From Vitis vinifera (Eukaryota > Streptophyta > Magnoliopsida > Vitales > Vitaceae), in assembly GCF_030704535.1 (NCBI RefSeq), contig NC_081815.1, forward strand, positions 18,181,001-18,245,000: a stretch of DNA of 64,000 nucleotides. Direction: 5' to 3'. Below the pieces are notes generated by a model. The model had not been told where the DNA came from, ran no database searches, and worked only from the letters and a program-made list of their open reading frames with translations. A program made the position numbers and the translations under genes. This document shows positions 12,862 through 25,043 of the stretch, piece by piece. Numbering within the stretch: the first letter of the stretch is position 1; every line of letters starts with the position of its first letter.

Positions 12862-13400
12862 AAGAAAAGTGCATGTTAAAAAATGTTTTTTTTCTTCCTT
12901 TTTTTCTTTCTTTTTTCTTTCTGGCATTGAATGGGTTTGGGGGGCATTAATAGGATTACATTTTGGGTTTGGTTGATACTAATTATTAAGATTTGATTTA
13001 AAATGGATTTTTCTGATTTTTTTTGAAAACGAAATTAGAGGAGTTAATCGTTAAAAGTTGGAGTTTGGGGATTTGGAGAGATTTGTTTGTCTGGTTAGTT
13101 GATAGGTTTGCTGGTAGCAATGACATGTTTTTATAGTCAATTCTGTTAGTCATATTTGGATTTGTGTTGATTTCATTATTAAGATTTTCATAATATGATA
13201 CTATATTATGTTCGGGTAGGATTTAGTGTGGTTGGATCTCTTTCATTTCTCTTAGATTTGGTTGGAAAAATACAAAGTTATTTTTTAGACATGCAACTTA
13301 ACTACATATTATATAAATTGCAGTTTAATCTATTAATTGCAGGGACATTGGGCAAAGAGGGAAAAGTCGCCAAGTATGAGTACTGACTTGGTAAGTTGAG

Positions 13401-14635
13401 ATTTTGTCTCTCATTTCAAACTCTATTCAAGTTTTCATACATATTAATATGTTTTATATAATATGCTCAATAATTGCATGTTCAATTTCTTTGGTGGGTT
13501 GAAAATAATACTACTTATTTGTAACATGGATGCGGAGTTTCTTTAAAGAGCCCCAATGAGCCTACATTTACTGTGGCATGGAGAGCCATACACTAAGGTA
13601 AGGGATCAAAAATAGGCTATAGCATGTATTGATGTACCAATATGTATCATAAATCTCAAGTTAGAACTTATAGTTGCTTTATAACAAGTGATGATATTAG
13701 AGCATCGATTATGTATCCTTGAACTATGTAAGAACTTGCTTTTTTCTTTACTTTGGAAATAACCGAGAAATTTAACTACTTTGGGAAATATTTCATATCT
13801 ATCCATTTCTCACTATTTCTTATCATTTTGTTCGAAGATTGGAATCTATTTTCATGATGTTGTACTTGTTGGCTACTTTGTGTTTTTTGAATTAATATAT
13901 ATTGTGCTTCTTTGTTTGACATTGGATATCAAAATGTTGTATATGGATGATTTCTTCTGCAGCTACGTTGATTTGTGATGACTTAAGAATATTTTTGGGG
14001 ATAGTTGCAAATTTTAAATACAATCTATTAAGGTTTTTTATTATATGGGATTCATATTTGTTATATTTTGTTGTCATTTGTGAATGATATTTGTTAAAAT
14101 TAGTTATGAGATGTGTCAATCTTGTTGACATGTTATAATTGTTTATAGGTGATGTTAGTAAATGAAAACTTGGGAAGGCATTGGAATAACATTCTTCATT
14201 GGCAAACAAAGTCAAAAACTTAAAATCCTTGCTGGTGGTTTGAGTTAATTAAATCTTCAAAAACCCACAACTTTTACTAGTGACCATATTAGTTGGTAAA
14301 ATTTCAAATATAGAAAATCATTTTACCAGCTAAAGTGTCCAAATCAGAACTGGTGTGGAGGTATCCGCAGTTAAGTTGAGAGAAAAGGAGTAGTGGGAAG
14401 TATGCAGAGGGGACGCCTGGCATAAGAATCCACAGACGTGTTATGGCATTGTGTCCTCTCCTCGCCGCGTGCACATCCGGTCATTTTGTTTGCTCTAAAT
14501 GCCAAATTCACCTCTGTACATCGATCCCTTTTATTTTGTCGGTCTGCATTAGGGACTCATCTGAAGTTCCACAGCCAGAGCTCCTTCCAGGCTGATCAGG
14601 TTGTGGCTTGGGTAGAGTGTTCTTAATTGTGAAAG
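13401..14635. other. AT-rich spacer; likely promoter of the small gene at its right end
   Basis: No exon-like signal between 13400 and 14350. From about 14340 the sequence is less AT-rich and probably holds the promoter and 5' UTR of the gene starting at 14636. No convincing TATA box was fixed. Confidence 0.4.
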
Positions 14636-15170
14636 ATGGAGTGGTGGAAAAAGATGAAGAGAGTTTGGGTTGCTGTCTCTTCTCATGTCAAGCTTCGCAA
14701 GGCTGGTTGGTTTCTGTCTGATGCATATTTGTGTTTGTTCAGTTTGTGTGTCGGTGGAAGTCGATTTTTCCTTGTTTTCTCTTTTTAAGTTGAATTCAAT
14801 TTGCAGAAGTGCGTTAGCTTGATACTGTTGGTCCATTCACCAATAAGTTAAGCATTTTGGACAATTGATTTCTCTTGGTTTGCAGATCTAACATAATTGG
14901 AATGAATTTAAACATTATTTCCATACATGAGCAGGTGGTGGTGGCAGCAGCAGTGGTGGCGGCGGTGCTGATGGTGTTGCAGGTGGCCTACTGAAGCTAC
15001 GTGAAGATGTACTAGCATGTGGGTATGAAGATGTGCAGGTAATGTGGAAAATGTTACATGGATCACCATCAGAGACGACAACGTTTGAAGAGGTTAGCAG
15101 TCATCCTCCTGAGGTTATCAGTCACCCTGCTAAATGCAGTAAGCGACGCTCTTGGAGGGCCTTCTTTTGA
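14636..15170 (+). CDS. Small plant protein of unknown function (101 aa)
   Basis: Two exons, 14636-14705 and 14935-15170, joined by an intron with GT (GGTTGGTT) and AG (GAGCAG) ends; phases match and the frame ends at TGA 15168-15170. The product is 101 residues: an aromatic/basic N terminus (MEWWKKMKRVWVAVSS), a flexible Gly/Ser linker created at the exon junction (about 24-40), a conserved-looking core (LLKLREDVLACGYEDVQVMW, 41-60) and a basic, Trp/Phe-ending tail (KRRSWRAFF). From memory, short plant proteins with an N-terminal WWKKM box and a YEDVQVMW box form an uncharacterised family; no function is assigned. No signal peptide or membrane segment is seen. The Gly-rich linker looks lineage-variable. 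Confidence 0.75.
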
Positions 15171-17359
15171 TCCATCCATAGAACATGTTCCCCATCATCT
15201 GCCCACTTAGAATAAAAATTTTCCTTAATGAGGACGCATGTATATAAATGGTAAACGACATGGTGATGGGGAAATGGAGAAACAAGGGTTTCTACTTGTT
15301 ATGTAGCTACTTTTTCTCGCAATGATACTACCCAGGACTCTCTTTCGCACTAATATGATACAACTATCAGCATCTTTGTTATATATCAGGCATGGATGAG
15401 AAAAAAGAACAGGTAATCCTCCATTCCCTTTGTATTTTATGTTTCCTAAGACTCATGTCATGTACAATAGTTTGAGTCGTCTAGGTGTTGCACGGTTGCT
15501 TAAGAAAAACCCAAGTCTATGACATAATGCTATGAAGCTACTGTAGATAGATAGTTTGAGTTTACCTGGTTTGGATTGTGTGATGTTCTTGCAAATGTAT
15601 ATGTAGGAGGACAGTTTCTATGGGATCTTTGAATACAACCCCACATTTTAGGCACAGGGAAAACATTTTTGAAGGTATGAGAAAGCTTCTATCCAAACCT
15701 TGATTCTGAAGTGGAGTTGAACTCAAAGCTGAATATTGGGCGACCCAACCTGAAACCAACTCTACTATGTAAATGTGTGTTTTACTACTTGATGGGCTTG
15801 GTAGCAGCTAGTAACTTAGTACCATAGGACAAAAGATCATGCACCTTCGATGCACCAGCTCTGGCCAATATACATGCTACTCTTTTGTCTTCTTTCAGTG
15901 TGGTGTTGTTTTTAATCCTTTTAAATAAAGAATTTATTGGTTCTAAATTGTGATGATATTAGATACTTCATTTTATTGGGAGGGAAATAAATTAAATATG
16001 CCCCTTTAATTTTAACTCAAGTGCAATCCGAGATTAAATTGAGTTGAGCACCTTGAGTTATAGGTATTACAATCGTTTTGTTTGAATTTTTTTAATATGA
16101 GTTTGGTTATTTCGGTTTTATTTGGTAACCGTTTTTTTAAATGATTTTTGTTTTTCAAAACAAAAAAGAAACAAAATAGAAAATCACATTTGGTAGCAAA
16201 AAGATAAAAAATAATTTTTTGTTTTTAAAAATAGAAAATAAGTTATTTTTTTTAATTAAAGAAAATTTTGGGAGAAAGGGAGGAAAATTTTGGAACGAGG
16301 GAAGGGAATTTATAAATGTATCCACCTAAACTTCCTTTATATCCACCCCCATAATGAATTTTTTAAAGATATAAATGCCTCTTGATGAAATCCCCAACCC
16401 ACCCTTCAGTATGGAATTTTCCTCTCCTTCCTTCTTCCTCTTCTAATCACTTCATAAACATAAACAAATTTAGTAAGAGAATTGTGTTTCTCACTAATGG
16501 ATAGTCAAATAATCACATCTTTCATACATTTTTTGGATTGAGAGGAGTCGTGGATATAATTCGGAATTCCAAGGTCGAACATTTTATAATTGTTTGGTCT
16601 TATACTTCTAGACACTCTTAAGGTGGATATAGTGAAAATGTCTAACTTTTCAGAGGACACCACATCTTTCAAAAAAAATTTCTTTTGTTGAAATTGCAAA
16701 TTTTCACTATTATTTTTAATTTTAAGTTATGATGTTAAGTTAATTTAACATATATGTTTAATCTATTTAATGACTTAAATTAAGTTACTAAATCATATTA
16801 AGTTATTAAGTTGATTTATCAAATGTCCTAACCTTCGAACTTTTTAATAATTAAAATAAAACCCAGAATGCATGTCAAACTAACATTTTATATTCTTCAC
16901 AAAGACAATATAAATTGAAAATAAATGATCATTTTAGAAATGTTTTCAAAAACGGTTCTAAAACATTGACTTCTTTAAAAAATTGTTCTTTGATATTTTC
17001 TGAAACAAAAATCTATTTGAGAACACAAAAACACTCTATTTTAGAACAATGCTCAAAAAACCTGTTTTGAGAACGATTGCTAACGAAAAATGTTTTTTTT
17101 TTATCTCAAAAACAAAAAACTGTTTTTGAGCATAGTTCCCAAACACTCGAAAAAAGTTCTTATCTATGAAAATGACTTGTGTTGAATGAATGTGGAAATG
17201 CAATCAGGATGTTTCATTGGAGAAACAAGTGAAAATGAAATCAATACAAGCTACTTGTTATTGTTTTGGTATCGCCCACCAGACCAGACAATTATCAAAC
17301 ACCCATCATAGACTAGAAGACCTATACACATTAAGTAAGACATGGAACATACGAGAAAG
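15171..17359. other. Intergenic: 3' flank of the small gene and TE-like AT-rich sequence
   Basis: The first 700 bases are the probable 3' UTR and flank of the 14636 gene. The 16060-17160 part contains opposed stretches rich in TTTTTGTTTTTCAAAACAAAAA and GTTTTTGAGCATAGTTCCCAAACACT, typical of degenerate MITE or Harbinger-like subterminal sequence. Clear termini and a target duplication were not found. No coding exon seen. Confidence 0.4.
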
Positions 17360-19990
17360 TCAAGAGCTGAGTTGAAGGAACCTAAGTGCCATGGGGTGCC
17401 TGGCTTCAGATAGTTTATCCGGTTCTAAGACTTCAATGATCTCACCATCAACAAGTAGGCACACTCTATCAGCAATCCTCTGTATCTGTTTAATGCTGTG
17501 AGACACCATCACTACTGTCATTCCTCGGCTTTTCTTCAGCTTCACTATAACATCCTCTATGTTTTGTGTCGATATTGGGTCTAACGCACTTGTCGGTTCA
17601 TCCAACAACAAAACCTATAAAGAAAACAAAATTAGTTTAGTGGTCCCTTGAATTAGACAACCAAATTTTTTTAAGAGAATTGTTAAACGCATCCATCTCA
17701 ACTTTCTATACATCGATCCATCCTTTTTTCTTTTTAATTTTAAATAAATTTTATGCATAAAATGATCAAAATATCATCTTCTTCGACCTCTCAACACCTT
17801 TCCATCCAAAACTCTAATCCTATTTCTTTCTCCATTTTTTTTTTCTATATTTAGGAAGTGAAAGAAAATAAAAAAAATTAGAGAAAAAAATAAGTTTAGA
17901 GTTATCGGTGACCGAATGTTGAGAAATTAAAGGGGGTATTTTAGTTATTTCACATGTACATTTTTAAAAATAGTGAATATATAGAGAGTTTAGTTATGTA
18001 AATGTGTTTATATATATTATGTTCTCCAACACTCTTCCTCGTATTAACCCATAAGCAAACAAACCACAAACAACATACGACCCTTTAATACCATGTTAGA
18101 CAACTAATTCTAATATATGTATGCTCTTTAACACCTCTTAATGCAAGCACCAAAATTTCACTCAAGTTGCCTAAAGGCAACATGTAATGAATTAAATCAA
18201 TGCCAAAAGTAAACGGCTTATAAACTAGTACAAATGTTTCAATCAATTTACCTCTGGTTCATTAGCTAGGGTCCTTGCAAGTGCAACTCTTTGAGCTTGC
18301 CCAACAGATAATTCACCACCGGTTTTCTTCATAAAAGAGGAATCAAGGTCTGCAAGGGTGAGCAATTTGAGTACTTCATTATCAGTTAGTTTTTTCCCTC
18401 TCAATTGCGGTCCATATCGAATGTTATCAGCAACCGTGCCTGAATATTCAATTTTCACATACAAATAATATCATGTTCATGCATTGTTTCTAGCAAACTT
18501 GAATGCAAACTAGAATTTTATAAGTAGAATGCTATTGAAAATTAAAGTTGAACAAATCATTATCTCTTTTTCCTTTGGTCCTCGTGGTGGTAGATGTATG
18601 AACCAAAATCCTTTTATTTTGTAGAAACAATTTTACTATCCATCTTGGAAGAAAGTGCCTAAAAATAATGAGGAAAATGATTCTCTTATATTTTGTTTTA
18701 CTTTGAAAAATATGAAATAAAATAAATGATATTAATATTTATTCAAAACATATATATTTTAAAATTATTTAATTTTTATATAAAAAAATTAAAATAAATA
18801 AAATAAATTTGAAATAGCATAAAAAGTAATTTATTAACTTTACATATATATTTTATTTATTTATTTTTATTTTTTCTTTCTTTCTACTTTTTCTCTTCAT
18901 TTTCTTTCCCTTTTGTTTTCCTTCAAATTTTCTGAATCCAAGCAAAACCTTAACGTTTACCTATCCTTCACACATTTGAAAATCTTAATAATACCTAGTA
19001 TTAAAAGATTACTACAACAAAATCTAGATATTACAAGTATTGGGGTCGGGTTTGGGTGTCCAAGTTGGAAGATCCAACCCAATCCAATACATGAGAAAAT
19101 GGGAAGCAGTTTCTAAGAGTTCTAAAACTATACAAAAATTGCCTCTATTAAATAAAAAAACAAAAGTCCTCTATCTTGATTTTTGTTGTTTTTTTCGTGA
19201 AAAATGTGAAAGTTCTTGTGCTGTAGAAAAAAATGGTTCTTGCATTTGTAGTTTCATTTACAACTTGAGTCGAGAAAATTGATCTGAAACAACCAATCAA
19301 AGCTCTTGGGCATGTGAAAAGGTATCGGAGAAGTTTTATTTTATATCATCAAGTTTATATCTCATTTTACACAAATAAATTAGGTAAATCATAATAAGAA
19401 ATTAAAATTCCTCGTGAAAGCATTATTTCATGGAACTTATTTTCATTTTTAATTATAATTCAAACTATTTATAGATATACCATTAAAAAAAATTCCAAAA
19501 AACAAAAATTGAGAATCTGTAAAAGTAAATAATTTTTGATACCCTCAAAGAGAACTGGCAGCTGGAAAAGCATGCCGACTTTTCGGCGGAGTCCGAGCAC
19601 ATCCAGTTCCCGAATATCGGTGCCGTCCAAGTACACCGTGCCGGACGGCGGTTCCCACAGCCGGTTCAGCACCCGCAGCAGCGTTGATTTCCCACTCCCG
19701 CTCGGCCCTATCACCCCCACGATCGCCCCTTTCGGCACGTCCACGTCGATCCCTCGCAGTATCGCCTCTCCCGATTCCGAAACCTTGATCAGGTTCCTGA
19801 CCCGAAATTTCGGTTTGCGTTCACCATCCTCCTCCTCCTCTACCTGTAGAATTAGTGGTTCAACAGCTGCGGAAAAAAATAATATCAGATGGAATGTTTA
19901 TGGTAAGTTAATTGGAGAAAAGCAAAGTGGAAGAAGGAAGTCGTGGGTACCTGGAGAGGAGTCCAGGAAAGGAGTTGTAGCTGAAGACAT
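17360..19990 (-). CDS. ABCI17: ABC transporter I family member 17 (STAR1-type soluble ATPase)
   Basis: Four coding exons (minus strand): 19951-19990, 19543-19866, 18252-18439 and 17360-17614, all with GT/AG introns and matching phases. The product is 268 residues, the normal length for AtABCI17/OsSTAR1. Seen: Walker [10 protein letters not shown] (67-75), Q-loop Gln115, signature LSVGQ (165-169), Walker B LLLDE (186-190), D-loop SALD (193-196) and H-loop His223. There are no membrane segments, so it must work with a separate membrane partner. In rice STAR1 pairs with STAR2 (ALS3 in Arabidopsis) in a complex needed for aluminium tolerance and linked to UDP-glucose transport; the same role here is inferred from homology. 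All catalytic residues are intact. The start is the first ATG, followed by a short acidic, variable N terminus. The gene stands alone. Confidence 0.95.
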
Positions 19991-20400
19991 TGGGGGTGGC
20001 CGGTGGGAAGGAGGGAGGAGGGAGGTGGATGTGGGGTTGTTTATAGAGAGAAGAAAATGGCCTTTACCAGGGGAGGGCTTTGTGGGTATAAACTATATTT
20101 TGAATGCCGCCTTCCCCAAATGGGTGGAGTGTGGTGGCCTAGTTGGTATCTGGCTTTTGAGATACTATTGATTAAAGAAAAAGGGGAAGGGTACAAATGT
20201 TCAACTGCATGGGCGTGTACGGAGGTTCTTGTGACTTCGACAACAAACACAACCTTACAAATGTTCTTTTTTTTTTTTTATTTTATTTTATTTTATTTTA
20301 TTTTAAATATATATATATATATTTTTTTTTTGTGTTTTATAAGGATTGATATCATTTCAATACATATTAAAAAGTAGGGTAATGCTATCTCTGCCTTTTA
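19991..20400 (-). promoter_or_regulatory. ABCI17 upstream region with T-rich microsatellite
   Basis: Directly upstream of the ABCI17 start. A TATA-like element (ATATAGTTTATA, minus strand, about 20089-20100) lies about 100 bases before the ATG. Further out is a microsatellite block (TTTTA repeats, then AT repeats, then a T run, 20264-20330) that may mark the promoter boundary. Start site not provable. Confidence 0.35.
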
Positions 20401-21239
20401 TATCCCATCATTTTATAGTTTTGTATTTTAATCTTATTTATTTGTATTTTGATTCATCTAATGACTTGAATTTTATAATATATTTTTAATGACTTGAATA
20501 ACATCTTTAATAGATATTATTTTGATATTTATAATTTTTTGACAATTTGTTAAGATTAAACAGTTGAAGAAGTAATTTAATTTCAAGACAATAGAAAAAG
20601 GAAGGGTATTTTTTTTTTCTTAAGAGAATAGGAATTTTACATGCATGTGTAAAGTTTCTATAAATGCCAAAATTTTGGTCAAATCAAATCATCATGTTAT
20701 TGATGATTAAATTTCACTTTTTCTTTAGCAAATTTAGATTTGGCAAATCATGAAGTTGACACTTTTTGCATGACATCAAAATCATTAGAATTCTTATGAG
20801 CTACAAATGAGCTCAAATGACACATAACTAAATTTTAATATTATAAAATTTAGATAAAAATCACATTAAATTAGAGTCAAGCAGAGAATTTCAAAAATAG
20901 GATTAAAAATAATGGACTTTGCACTTCGGCCTTTCAATAAAATTTTATCCCACTTAAGCTCCTTAACCATGCAAGTGACCTAATCATGACCTTTTTGTTA
21001 GTTACTCATCTATGCCACTAATAAGTGGTAGAGCCAAGAAAGAGTTTAGGCGATGGGCAGGGGTAACATATGAAGTTTAGTTTGAGGGGTAAAATAGTGG
21101 TAACTATTAGCCCCTTAACCCAAATGACAGTGTTACAAAACTCATGGATAGGCCTTGCACACATGTTGACCTCATGACGGAAACAAGGCAGACATGGAGG
21201 TTTGATCGACATCACTTAAGAGGCAAAGTATTGAAGTAA
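20401..21239. other. AT-rich intergenic spacer
   Basis: Nothing gene-like seen. Sequence is AT-rich up to about 20900, then more balanced and merges with the possible LTR relic to its right. Confidence 0.4.
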
Positions 21240-22800
21240 CACTTGGGTTGGTAGCAGTATCGTGCACACACCCTACACACACGATCACATACCCACATGC
21301 ACACTAAGTGCTTGCACCAACACCAAGTGCCCCTGCGTGCACACTCCCACTCACTCGTGCACTTGTGTGTCCTTAGCACCAGGATATGCACCTAGATGCA
21401 ACCATAATAATGGTGTAGACATAAGGTGAGACTTATGGGGGATTTATTTATTTATTTAATAAGTAAATCCATTATGCTTTCTTAAGCAAGTTGGATGTTT
21501 TCATTAGAAATTTTCAAAATAACTTTAAAATGCTCTTTAAAAAGGGGGAGGAGGCATAGGTGACTTAAGGTGGGCACTAAGGCACGACCTTAGGCATGAC
21601 TATGACACTCAGATGACATACCAGCACACACACATGGGCTACACGATATGTGTGGCATGCAATTTGTGGTTGCAATGACATGGGGTGTGGTATAAGCTAT
21701 CTTTCCTTGGCGTTGGCACGAGGACGCTCAACCTTGTGCACTAATGAGGTTCATGAAGCCATGAGTGCAATGTCATGACATGATGGTGCTACAACATATG
21801 TGATTGACTTAGACAAATGGCTTTGCATGGTATAGGGGTGCAATGCCCTATGCATAGGAATGATTAAAGCCATTGGTGCAATGCCATGACTTGTTGATGC
21901 GACCAAGAAGACTTGGGCATGACATAGGGTGTTGTTGCGATAATTACACCAACATACATGGTGGTGCATGGTTGGCTCGGGCAAGACACGAGAGGGTCTT
22001 ACAACATACGGTTTAAGACACAAACTAAAAGCCTCAATGTGCCATGGCACCTTGACATGGCACATGAGTGGGCATCGGTGTATGGGATAAAGCACATTGA
22101 TGCATTAGAGAGAGTTGGACATGATTAGATGGACTAAGACAATATGTTGGATCGGAGTAGTTGGCACACACACCGAGTGCTTGATGTGAGCTTGACTCAC
22201 ATGCATTGAGAACAAGATACCAGATTAGCATGGGTCGATTAGCAAACACAGACTAAACATTATTTTGGCTTGATTTGCTAAGAAAATGGGTCATTTAGTT
22301 GAGTTACAAAGAATGGTTTAGTGACACTGGTTGGCAAGAGGCATTTTGAAGGAAGTTACTTGGCACCCATTGAGAAAAGGCACCTTGAGTGTTTCAACCT
22401 TGACACAACATGAGGAATGTGAGATAGCTTGTGGCTATGTGAAGGGACACCTTACTTTGAAGGGGTGTCTTTAGCTAAGAGGTTGTGGCAGTTGCGTAAC
22501 CACCACTTCCAAGTGTTTGAGTTTGAAATTTAAATAGATAACCGTGTGCATAAAAGTCTCTTGCATTGTAGAGAGACTTGGTGAGAAGGCTTGATTAGAT
22601 TGTAAGCATTATGGGTTTTTTTTTACTATATATAAGTGTTGGGACACTTAAGCAATTTTGTAATATTTGCAGTTGAGTAATAATACAAGTTGGGAAAGGT
22701 TCCCATATTTAATTGTTGCTTCTTTACTTTGCTTTTGTTGAGATATTTGGAAAGTTTGGCTAAAAAGGATTCTTAACACCACGCACTCAGATAAAAAAAT
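21240..22800 (+). repeat. Possible LTR-type retroelement relic
   Basis: This block is much less AT-rich than its flanks and has CA/TG-rich, low-order repetitive text (GCACACAC, GTGCACTTGTG, TGCATGGTATAGG). Near its right end is a promoter-like TATA stretch (CTATATATAAG, 22627-22637), then a GGGACACTTAAGC box and polyadenylation-like AATAATA, as in an LTR U3-R-U5 order. No gag-pol frame or second LTR is found, so this is suggestive only. Confidence 0.3.
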
Positions 22801-24099
22801 TGGTGGTGATTTTTTTAGGTGTGATGGTAACCATATTTATTTTGCATAATTTTGAGTCTAGATCAAAACCCACTACTTAGTAGTACTTTTTTTCTTCCCA
22901 ATAATTTGACCTAGCTTCGCCCTTGTCACCCCCTTGGGCATAACTTGGCTTTGCCCCTACCACTAATGATATTTTCGTTCTAGCTTTATTTGACATATTA
23001 ATTTACTGTTTTATACTTCTAACATCATTGTGATGGTTTAGATTTTGTTTGACATTTGTTTTATGAAAACACTTTTTTGTCTTTTAAAACAAAAAACAAA
23101 AAATAGTTTTATGTTGTTGAAACAAAATACATGATGTCTTTAGAATTATTGTCACTTATTTTTTTAGGGTTGTTTTAAAAAATAATTATATAAATATGAA
23201 AAATGATAAAAAAATAAAAAATAGCACATGTAAAAGTCATTTCTAAAACATATTTAAAAATATAGCAAATAGGTAAAAAAACATTTCAAATCTTTAAACA
23301 AAGTTTTGTTTTACAAAACATTACTCTCAAAAACACTATTTTCAAATGCATTATCATCGCAAAACTTTTTCTGTTTTGGCAAAAGTGTGTTAATCTATCT
23401 CCAACTATTGATCACTTGATCACTAGCCTCCTTTCCCTTCACCTTATCTTCTATCCACAATCTTCCAATTTATTAAACAATGGAAGTTCCCAATTGCCGA
23501 AAATTGCAATTGTAAATGGTGTGATTTAATGTAAAATTGAAGTGAGTCTATAGTATTAACGGTTATATAACTAGTTTTTCAATAAAGTTTCATATGATTC
23601 AGAGAAAAAATAGATAAAAAATTAATAGATATCTTTTATTCAATGGATACAAATGATTTCATAATTTGAGTCAAATTATATTAGTCAATTTTTAGTAGAG
23701 ACATGAAAATTTTGGGAAAAAAAATTAATTTCGAATCCAATTTGTGTAGAATGTTAAGGTTTGTTTCAATTATGCTATATATAATAATTCTATTTATATT
23801 AACAATTTCTAAAACATGTTGGAAAATATTGTTAGTGTATTAATTTTTTTTTAATTGAGAAACTTTTCATGGTCAAGTCCTTACGACTCTTCATAATAGT
23901 TCACAATAATCAGGTAAATTCAAAGTATTGTCAACGACAGAATTCAAATTTAGAACCATATATTACTTAGTAAGACTACACTTTCCAATGTTCACTTTAA
24001 GCAATTAGCCACCTTGACGGTTTTTTTATTTTTTATTTTTTTATTACTTGTTTATATGATGCACAATAAGAATTGTGAAAAAAAAAATGTCAAAATATA

Positions 24100-24320
24100 A
24101 TATATATGTATTTTAAGTATAAATATTAAAAAGTGGCAATTTTAACAATTATGTTTATAGTTCTAATTTTAGAAAAATAAATAGATTACTTTAATAGATA
24201 GTTAAGGAAAATACAATCAATATATATATTTTTAAGTCTAAATATTAAAAAGTGGCAATTTTAACAATTATATTTATAGTTCTAATTTTAGAAAAATAAA
24301 TAGATTACTTTAACAGATAG
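24100..24320 (+). repeat. Tandem duplication of about 110 bp (two units)
   Basis: Two adjacent units share the text TAAATATTAAAAAGTGGCAA, TTTATAGTTCTAATTTTAG and AAATAGATTACTTTAA; unit 1 lies around 24100-24205 and unit 2 around 24216-24320, differing by a few bases. Non-coding. Confidence 0.75.
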
Positions 24321-24342
24321 TTTTTTTTTTTTTTGATAGGTA
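24321..24342 (-). mobile_element. Ultra-short LINE 3' end insertion (22 bp)
   Basis: A T14 run plus GATAGGTA (minus-strand LINE tail) sits between two perfect copies of ATTACTTTAACAGATAG (24304-24320 and 24343-24359). It inserted at the end of the second unit of the tandem duplication, so it is younger than that duplication. Confidence 0.8.
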
Positions 24343-25043
24343 ATTACTTTAACAGATAGTTAAGGAAGGATTATGTGTCAACATTAATTTTTTTAGATAA
24401 TTTTATTGCATACTGAACAAGATGTAGGTGGTGAATAAGTACCAATTCTATTTCTTTTAATCTAATTTATTTTTAAAAAAAATCCAGGAAAAAAAAAATT
24501 CTTAAAGGCACAAAATTGCTTTTGTTTTTTGTTTGTTTGGCGTTTTTTTAAAAATAAATTTTTTTTATTTAATGTAATTCCTTTTTTTTTTTTTTTCATA
24601 TGCAATTGATAAACTCCAACAAGGCACAGAATTAAGACCACATCAATTAAATTTCCATTTGTTATTGGATAAAGTAATTTTAATAAAATATATTTTATGC
24701 ATAAATATATTTTGCATGTCTCAAATGCATTATAAAATATTTGATTTGCGTTTTTTTTTACCCTTATTTTTTTAATAAAATTATTTTTTATTTTTATTCC
24801 ATCAATTAATTAATTTATTATAAACTACAAATTTAAAATAAATTGATTTTATTTTATTTTTTGTTGTCTTTTTTGTTTTCAACTTTATATTTCTACATTT
24901 TAAATTTCCTTTAAAACAATTGAGGGCAAGTGAAGGGTTTAAAGAAGGGGTTTTAGAGTCAGGTGTCATTTTTCTCTTCATCAGCTCTCCCCTCCTGAAA
25001 GCTTCAATCCTCAAAGCCCTAATTCAAAAGGCCCTAATCCGCC

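Larger units (their letters stand above)
8900..13400 (+). pseudogene. Possible decayed or non-coding multi-exon gene
   Basis: Several exon-like islands occur without a joinable frame. They are a GC-richer 5' UTR-like block (8915-9030); a segment ending in a donor at about 11033 (GGAAGAG|GTATGT); a long segment about 11932-12411 with a good acceptor (TATTTTCAG) and donor (GTATGT); and a short one (13343-13390) ending in GTAAGT. The 11932-12411 segment holds a 96-residue frame from 11991 that stops at 12279. A protein-like frame in another phase then runs on from about 12275 to the donor (including GVPFDPGFFAWTSPNQW). A frame shift between them suggests a pseudogene or an untranslated exon. I do not recognise the family. 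The rest of the interval is intron-like AT-rich sequence. Confidence 0.3.
22801..25043. other. AT-rich spacer upstream of the OSB gene
   Basis: Mostly AT-rich sequence with long homopolymers (for example 24581-24597). It includes a local tandem duplication at 24100-24320 and a tiny LINE insertion at 24321. The last 150 bases before 25044 are the likely promoter and 5' UTR of the OSB gene. Confidence 0.45.

Noticed and set aside
17360..19990. The bacterial-looking ABC ATPase as a gene transferred from a bacterium
   Set aside because: The gene has three plant introns and matches the known plant ABCI17/STAR1 family over its whole length.
19536..20171. A 211-residue plus-strand frame across ABCI17 exon 2
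   Set aside because: It mirrors the minus-strand exon and its promoter; composition is Ser/Arg-rich, as expected of antisense reading.
22627..22690. TATA plus polyadenylation-like text as the promoter of a host gene
   Set aside because: No coding exon follows; the arrangement fits an LTR relic better.
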